Shown: in pieces, positions 59,322-64,000 of the stretch
Layout: each line of letters starts with the position of its first letter
How positions within the stretch are numbered: the stretch's first letter is position 1
Source of the DNA: Parathalassolituus penaei
Lineage (GTDB): Bacteria > Pseudomonadota > Gammaproteobacteria > Pseudomonadales > Oceanobacteraceae
NCBI RefSeq assembly: GCF_026626885.1
Contig: NZ_JAPNOA010000056.1
Coordinates: 1-64,000 of the forward strand
Length of the DNA stretch: 64,000 bases
Reading direction: 5' to 3'
Made by a program: the position numbers and the translations under genes
The notes under the pieces: model-generated
What the model was told of the DNA's origin: nothing
Seen by the model: the letters and a program-made list of their open reading frames with translations, nothing else
Database searches by the model: none

Positions 59322-62189
59322 TTACTTCACACCCACCAGGAACCGCACCTTGAAGGATGGGTAGTTGGTACCGGAGGAGGCGTTCATGGCGCCGGTTGGT
59401 TTGAAGCGGATGTGGCTGACGTTGTTGTCATAACCGTCAGCATCCGGGGTCGGAACGTAGTTCCAGCTGATACCACCATCGTTTGAGAAGTCGACGCTAT
59501 CGGTTCCATTCGACAGTCCTGAGTAAACCCAGCCCAGCCCGCTGCTGATGGCGCCATCGGTGAAGCTGACCGGTGCGCCACTGCCTGCATCCCCCACGAA
59601 CAGTTTGACGTTGTTCGGAATCACATCCGAAATCACCAGTGTGTTGGCATCAACGGCACCTGGGCCGCTGTTGACCACCTCAATGTTATAAGCGACTACC
59701 GCACCCGGAATGTTTTTCGGGGTGTTGGTGCCGTTTAACGGGTCTCTCACCACGGCCGTGTTTTTGGTCACGGTGATAATCGGTTTTTTCGCCTGGTTGC
59801 TGTAGGTACAGATAATGTCGGTATCGGCGACATTTACGGTCAGGGTGCCAGTGGCACTGTCAAATCCACTGGTGCCGCTACAGGTAACTGAGCTGACGAA
59901 GTTGCTGGCTGAACCAATCGTATAGGTTTCCGAGAAGGTAGCCTGCTCCGTGACATAGGCTTTTACCGAGGTGCCGGTGGTCAGGGTATTGCCACCGGAT
60001 GACGAGCTGCCGCTGTAGGCAGTATTGATCATACCGTTGCTCTGTACGTTGACCTGAGTGCCCGGATCGGAATTGATCCACTGCTTGCGTACGGTCAGGT
60101 TGGCGGACTTGCGAGCGTTGGTGATGATGCACTGAATGGCAGTATCAATGGGTTGTACGGTGAGAATAGCGCCCGACAAACCATTGGTGCCGGTACAGGC
60201 AATGCTGCTGTTGTAGTTGTTGGCGGTCCCCACATTAAAGGTTTCGGCAATCGTGCCAGACTCACCGGAATACACGGTAAAAGCTGTACCGCTACCAAGG
60301 TTATTACCCGTGCTGTCGGCTACCACCGCACCGGAGGTGCCGTTATTGATAAAACCGCTGGAGCTTATGGTTGCTGTGTCGCCAGGAATGCCTACCTGCC
60401 ATTGTTTCTTCAGCACCAGGCTGGCCGACTTGCGGATGTTGGTAAATGTGCACAACACATCCAGATTCGGCATTACAAACGCCAGTGACGTGCTGCCGGT
60501 ACTGCTGGTCACCGGGCTGGTATTACAACTGATACTCGGCGAATAGTTGGCCATATTGGTGCTGGTATCACCTACAGCTTCCGACACAACCATATTGCCG
60601 GTTACGTCCACTGTGGCTGATACGTTGGTATTATGGCCGCCAATCTCGGAGGAAACAGTCTGGGTATTTCCGGTGTTGATGCCGACATGATCGTATTGCA
60701 TGGCAAGTACAAATTTGCCTGCATCAATCGTTGGATTTAACACCTTGATAACCTGTAAGGTACGGCGACGAACACTGGTCGATGTACAGATAATGTCTGC
60801 CCCTGGTGACATCACGTTGCTGTCAAACGTAACGGCTTGATAACTCGACTGAAAATCATAACTGGTGCTTCCGTAGGCAACTGGGCTACCTGCAACGATG
60901 CAGGATAAGTCATCCAGTCGGAAGCCGCTGATATTGGTTTCGGCAATAGTGGTTTCAACATACTGTGGCAGGACCTGGGTGCTGCCAGTAACCTCGGTAT
61001 TGGATGCTGTAGTAGTTAATGTCTGACTAGCCCAGGTATTGGTGCCGGTAAAAGTAAAGCTGCCCACATCCCCAATCGATATTTTCTTCATGGTGATGGT
61101 AGGACGTTTGGTGTTGGTAATCGTACAGGCCGCTGATGGGGCTGCAGCACTCAGCGATGCTGTCATCATTCGGGTATTGTTATTGCTGGTGGCGGGGCCG
61201 GTGCAGCTGATGGTGGCCGTTGGATCCCAGCCAGATTGAGCGGTTTCGGTGACGGTCAGTGGCTGGGCGGAGCCGTCACTCGCCACTGTCATGAACACAC
61301 GAGCCGTTTCGCCGTTCTTTAGTGAGAACGTGGTTGTGTTGGTGGCCAGTTCAATGCTTGCGGGGGTATAAGTCCCCCCCGAAGTGCCGGTCGTGGTCAG
61401 GCTGGTCGCGCCTGTTAGTGCAATTACTTTGTAGCCGCTAGGTGCAGATGCTGTGTAGGTGAAGCTTTGGTTACTTGATGATGGAATGGTCGCTTTGGTG
61501 ACGTCCATCCAAACACCAACCTGCACGGCTTTTACACCACTTACGGATGCTGAGCCACTTTTGCATTTGGATCCGGTATCAGTTTTTACATCTGACGGGC
61601 CGTTACAGATTCCACCGGCATTTTGTACATAGGTCAGTACGTATGGAATTTGCAGGGTGTTGGTCGTTGTGTCTGTTGCACAAACAACCTTGATTTTGTC
61701 GATCGTGTTAATAGTTTCGCCGGCGCTGAGATAGTCACCACATGCGTTGCTATTGAGCGCTGCCCAAGGCGATGGTGACGTAGGGAAGGTTGCCACGGAA
61801 CAGAGCTGGCCAGCGCTGCTATTGGCCGGATCATTGCCGGTTTGACCGACGAAAAAACCGATATCGTAGCGATTGGCATTACTGCCTGACAATTCTACGT
61901 CCACGATAAACTCGAATTCCTGTCCTGCCATGCAGAACGGGGGCGTCCCTGCTGCTGCGCTGAACGCGGTATTAACCGTAAACTCTTTTGCAGTACAGTT
62001 AAAGCCCGAACCGGTGCGTTGATTCAGACAGCTCAAATCCTTGGTTGCGCTGACGTTGGGAATGGCTACGAAGGCCGCCTGAGTCAGACTGCAGTGCAGC
62101 AGCGTGGCCAGTACTATAAACAATTGGCAGGTGCTGCTGGTGAACAAGCGATGGCCAATAGCTACCCTTGTGCGTTTTGGAGAAGTCAT
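59322..62189 (-). CDS. Exported repeat protein: CnaB/prealbumin-like modules and DUF11
   Basis: This 955-residue protein has a signal peptide (hydrophobic LFIVLATLLHCSLTQA, cleaved near residue 38). A unique N-terminal part (about 40-220) follows, then five beta-rich modules of about 105-140 residues (roughly 225-365, 365-475, 475-585, 585-695, 695-800), and a C-terminal DUF11-type domain (about 800-955, ITVTKNTAVVRDP...VVNSGPGAVDANTLVISDVIP). Several modules share a first-strand lysine (TMKK, VLKKQW, TVRKQW), a central ET/EA motif (IAETF, FSETY) and a closing C-x-x-[TS]-N-x-x-K/R. That is the Lys-Glu-Asn pattern of CnaB isopeptide domains. ATG 62189 has AGGGA upstream. No sortase signal or clear membrane anchor is seen at the C terminus. 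Likely role: surface adhesin or stalk. Confidence 0.85.
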   Translation of the reverse strand: MTSPKRTRVAIGHRLFTSSTCQLFIVLATLLHCSLTQAAFVAIPNVSATKDLSCLNQRTGSGFNCTAKEFTVNTAFSAAAGTPPFCMAGQEFEFIVDVELSGSNANRYDIGFFVGQTGNDPANSSAGQLCSVATFPTSPSPWAALNSNACGDYLSAGETINTIDKIKVVCATDTTTNTLQIPYVLTYVQNAGGICNGPSDVKTDTGSKCKSGSASVSGVKAVQVGVWMDVTKATIPSSSNQSFTYTASAPSGYKVIALTGATSLTTTGTSGGTYTPASIELATNTTTFSLKNGETARVFMTVASDGSAQPLTVTETAQSGWDPTATISCTGPATSNNNTRMMTASLSAAAPSAACTITNTKRPTITMKKISIGDVGSFTFTGTNTWASQTLTTTASNTEVTGSTQVLPQYVETTIAETNISGFRLDDLSCIVAGSPVAYGSTSYDFQSSYQAVTFDSNVMSPGADIICTSTSVRRRTLQVIKVLNPTIDAGKFVLAMQYDHVGINTGNTQTVSSEIGGHNTNVSATVDVTGNMVVSEAVGDTSTNMANYSPSISCNTSPVTSSTGSTSLAFVMPNLDVLCTFTNIRKSASLVLKKQWQVGIPGDTATISSSGFINNGTSGAVVADSTGNNLGSGTAFTVYSGESGTIAETFNVGTANNYNSSIACTGTNGLSGAILTVQPIDTAIQCIITNARKSANLTVRKQWINSDPGTQVNVQSNGMINTAYSGSSSSGGNTLTTGTSVKAYVTEQATFSETYTIGSASNFVSSVTCSGTSGFDSATGTLTVNVADTDIICTYSNQAKKPIITVTKNTAVVRDPLNGTNTPKNIPGAVVAYNIEVVNSGPGAVDANTLVISDVIPNNVKLFVGDAGSGAPVSFTDGAISSGLGWVYSGLSNGTDSVDFSNDGGISWNYVPTPDADGYDNNVSHIRFKPTGAMNASSGTNYPSFKVRFLVGVK

Positions 62190-62208
62190 GAATCCCTGTC
62201 TCTGCCAT

Positions 62209-62228
62209 GCGTTTACAGTGCGTTTACA
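62209..62228 (-). promoter_or_regulatory. Tandem 11-bp-spaced repeat upstream of the surface protein gene
   Basis: GCGTTTACA occurs at 62209-62217 and 62220-62228, 11 bp apart (one helical turn), 20-39 bp upstream of the start codon. Read on the coding strand it is TGTAAACGC twice. It could be a regulator binding site covering the promoter or leader. Confidence 0.4.
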
Positions 62229-62295
62229 ATTGGTAAAGAGAATATCGGAAGTCAGATAATTTGTAGAGAGCCGTCTGCATGCTGGGTTTGTCAAA

Positions 62296-63228
62296 TTATT
62301 CTTTTGACAGGATGGTAGAAAATCGAACTTGTGGATTGTTTACAAGATTTCCAATCACCATCAGCACGCCACCAGCCAGCAGAGTCCAGGCCAGCTGTTC
62401 TGAGTAGAACAGCACACCGACCAGGGCCATCGCAGGCAAGCGCAGGTAATCCATGGTCATGATGCGGGCAACATCGCTGCCACGCATGGCGTTGGTCAGG
62501 CAGTAATGGGCCAGCAAGGCTGACACACCAATCACACCAAGCCAGAACCATTGTGCGCCAACAGGCCACTGCCAGTTGGGGAGCGCCAGCAGGAATGCCA
62601 GAGGCATCTGGATCAGGCACATGTAAAACACAATGGTGACGGAGCTGTCGGTGGCAGAAAGCGTTTTGGTGCCAATATGGGAAATGGCATACCCCACCGC
62701 GGCTGCCAGCACAATCAGGGAGGCGCTGTCGAAACTGCCAGCGTCCGGTTGCACAATTACCCAGACTCCACAGATACCCATTAGCACAGCAATCAGTTTG
62801 CGGGTGGTGATACGTTCGCCGAGGGTGAGTGCGGCAATCACGGTGGTCCAGATCGGCACGGTAAACTCCAGTGCAATTACCTGTGCCAGTGGTAACAGGC
62901 CAATCCCCATAAACCAGCCGTACTGACCCGCCAGGTGAAAGAGGTTACGCACGGCGTGGGCCGTTGGGCGTTTGGTGAAAAACTGCTGACGCTGACCGGT
63001 TGCCAGCAGCAAGGTGCCGACCACTATCACACCGATCAGGCTGCGGAAAAACAGCGACAGCATGATGGGTAACTCGTGGCTTAACTCGCGCGCACCGGTG
63101 GCCATCAGGCAGAAAAAACTGATGGAACCAGCCATCCAGAAAATTGCGTTATTCAAGCGGTCTGATTCCTGTTTCTTATAATCGGGAAGGCTGCTGTGAT
63201 TCAGCCGGAAGTGGCCAGATATGGCCAT
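62296..63228 (-). CDS. EamA/DMT family transporter
   Basis: This 310-residue inner-membrane protein has ten hydrophobic segments in two EamA halves. Typical motifs are ELPIMLSLFFRSLIGVIVV, EFTVPIWTTVIAALTLGERIT, and DYLRLPAMALVGVLFYSEQL. The N-terminal 28 residues are polar. ATG 63228 has AAGG 5 bases upstream and overlaps the upstream YkvA gene by 28 bp, so the two are coupled. The substrate is unknown. It is unrelated in position to the EamA gene at 13076. Confidence 0.88.
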   Translation of the reverse strand: MAISGHFRLNHSSLPDYKKQESDRLNNAIFWMAGSISFFCLMATGARELSHELPIMLSLFFRSLIGVIVVGTLLLATGQRQQFFTKRPTAHAVRNLFHLAGQYGWFMGIGLLPLAQVIALEFTVPIWTTVIAALTLGERITTRKLIAVLMGICGVWVIVQPDAGSFDSASLIVLAAAVGYAISHIGTKTLSATDSSVTIVFYMCLIQMPLAFLLALPNWQWPVGAQWFWLGVIGVSALLAHYCLTNAMRGSDVARIMTMDYLRLPAMALVGVLFYSEQLAWTLLAGGVLMVIGNLVNNPQVRFSTILSKE

Positions 63229-63596
63229 AAAACCTTGGCCAGTAGCAGGGCGGTTATGATCCAGAGAATCACAATCACCACCGCAGCACGTTTGTTCACC
63301 GGCTTGCTGCTGATCAGGGTGGCCTGTTGTCGGGCGCGTTCGATCACCTCTGGTGGTGTCATGCGGATCACCAGCCAGATCCCCACCGGTAGCAGGATGA
63401 CGTCATCGAGATAGCCCAGCACCGGGATAACATCCGGAATCAGGTCAATCGGACTGAGCGCATACGCTACCACCACAATCGCCAGCCAGCGGGTGAACAC
63501 CGGCATGCCGGGGTCGCGCAGGGCACAATACAGCATCAGGATTTGTTGCTTTAATGAGCGTGCCCACTGACGTAAACGGGCAGAGAAGGATATCAC
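63201..63596 (-). CDS. YkvA family (DUF1232) membrane protein
   Basis: This protein has about 131 residues from a GTG at 63596, with the DUF1232 core ARDPGMPVFTRWLAIVVVAYALSPIDLIPDVIPVLGYLDDVILLPVG. Two membrane segments are in the core and one is at the C terminus (VVIVILWIITALLLAKVLW). I prefer GTG 63596 because GGGGA lies upstream and the protein then begins like other family members (xSFxxRLRQWARSLK). The frame extends to an ATG at 63662 without support. Function is unknown. It overlaps the EamA gene downstream. Confidence 0.8.
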   Translation of the reverse strand: MISFSARLRQWARSLKQQILMLYCALRDPGMPVFTRWLAIVVVAYALSPIDLIPDVIPVLGYLDDVILLPVGIWLVIRMTPPEVIERARQQATLISSKPVNKRAAVVIVILWIITALLLAKVLWPYLATSG

Positions 63597-63710
63597 AGGC
63601 AGTTTCCCCGGGATGGAACAGTGCAAACCGCGATTGTGGCAGGCTGGCCGCCTGGGCGGCAAGCGGCGTAAAATCCGCCACTAACACTTGTATGAACACG
63701 GGAGGTCAGA

Positions 63711-64000
63711 GTGACCCAACTTACCCGCAGCCTGGTCGAGCGCGCGCTGGCCGGTTATACCGATCCTTATCTGGAAACCGATCTGGTGACGGCGCAGGCC
63801 GTGCGTGACATCCGCATCAATGGCACTTCTGTGGCTGTTGATATCCAGCTGGATTACCCATCGGAATATCTGAAAAACGGCGTTGCCCAATTGCTGCAAA
63901 CCGCTGTTGAGAATCTGGATGGTTGCAGTGCTGCCATCGTGAATATCCAGTGGGAAGTTGCTCCGCACAAAAGTCACGAAGGTGGCGAAGCACTGGCTGG
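63711..64000 (+). CDS. apbC: Iron-sulfur cluster carrier ApbC/Mrp, N-terminal part
   Basis: The visible 96 codons begin at GTG 63711 behind GGAGG (63701-63705). They encode the DUF59/MIP18-like N-terminal domain of Mrp/ApbC (LVERALAGYTDPYLETDLVTAQAVRDIRI; VDIQLDYPSEYLKNG). The P-loop ATPase domain would follow beyond the window end. Full-length members carry and transfer Fe-S clusters. The gene is cut by the window edge. Confidence 0.85.
   Translation, partial: MTQLTRSLVERALAGYTDPYLETDLVTAQAVRDIRINGTSVAVDIQLDYPSEYLKNGVAQLLQTAVENLDGCSAAIVNIQWEVAPHKSHEGGEALA

Overview
The window looks like a chromosomal segment of a marine-type gammaproteobacterium of the Oceanospirillales/Pseudomonadales group. 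This rests on gene content and order: fadB-fadA, smc-zipA-ligA, pyrD-rmf-rlmL (rmf reversed), a 1610-residue NAD-glutamate dehydrogenase, and a moxR-bat operon. Genus was not determined. No insertion sequence, integrase, CRISPR array or rRNA was seen. Most of the window reads as stable core genome, with a few accessory islands.

Layout. 1-241: a minus-strand tRNA cluster (Val-Asp-Val) behind a strong promoter. 349-4543: an RND efflux pump pair. 4727-7107: uup and a small membrane protein. 7248-8030: an orphan secreted protein. 8502-11875: fadBA, the fatty-acid beta-oxidation complex, with PsrA-like sites upstream. 11958-15985: a triple-GAF protein, an EamA transporter, a phage-type repressor that lacks its protease residues, a 660-bp regulatory-looking gap, and a GntR regulator. 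16091-23916: smc, zipA, ligA and a lytic-transglycosylase lipoprotein. 23942-31232: a tightly overlapping minus-strand operon moxR, DUF58, DUF4381, batA, batB/C, batD. The batB/C protein carries a 28-unit NQQGQ repeat.

31497-44607: NAD-glutamate dehydrogenase, an orphan membrane protein, DUF2835, pyrD, rmf, rlmL, a diguanylate cyclase overlapping the rlmL end, and an ammonium transporter with a sigma-54-like promoter. 44720-49619: a heme-oxygenase-like ABM protein, an XRE regulator, PilU with a duplicated tail behind a CRP/Vfr-like site, phosphoglucomutase, and a YbiI-type zinc protein. 49930-52941: a His/Gly-rich lipoprotein, a chromate transporter, a small membrane protein and an AlkC-type DNA glycosylase.

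52942-55583 is the most unusual stretch. It has a Fur-box-like site and a 13-bp hairpin in a gap, then an unknown protein with three YRGxxY motifs, then a 528-residue protein joining a 2Fe-2S ferredoxin, an FAD/NAD(P)H reductase, a truncated-hemoglobin-like domain and a Cys-rich zinc-ribbon-like tail. I read this last protein as a possible self-contained heme oxygenase or NO/O2-handling enzyme; that function is inference. 55607-64000: a CobB sirtuin overlapping a patatin, riboflavin synthase, glutaredoxin, a TauE/SafE exporter, a 955-residue exported repeat protein (CnaB/prealbumin-like modules plus DUF11), an EamA transporter, a YkvA protein and the start of apbC/mrp.
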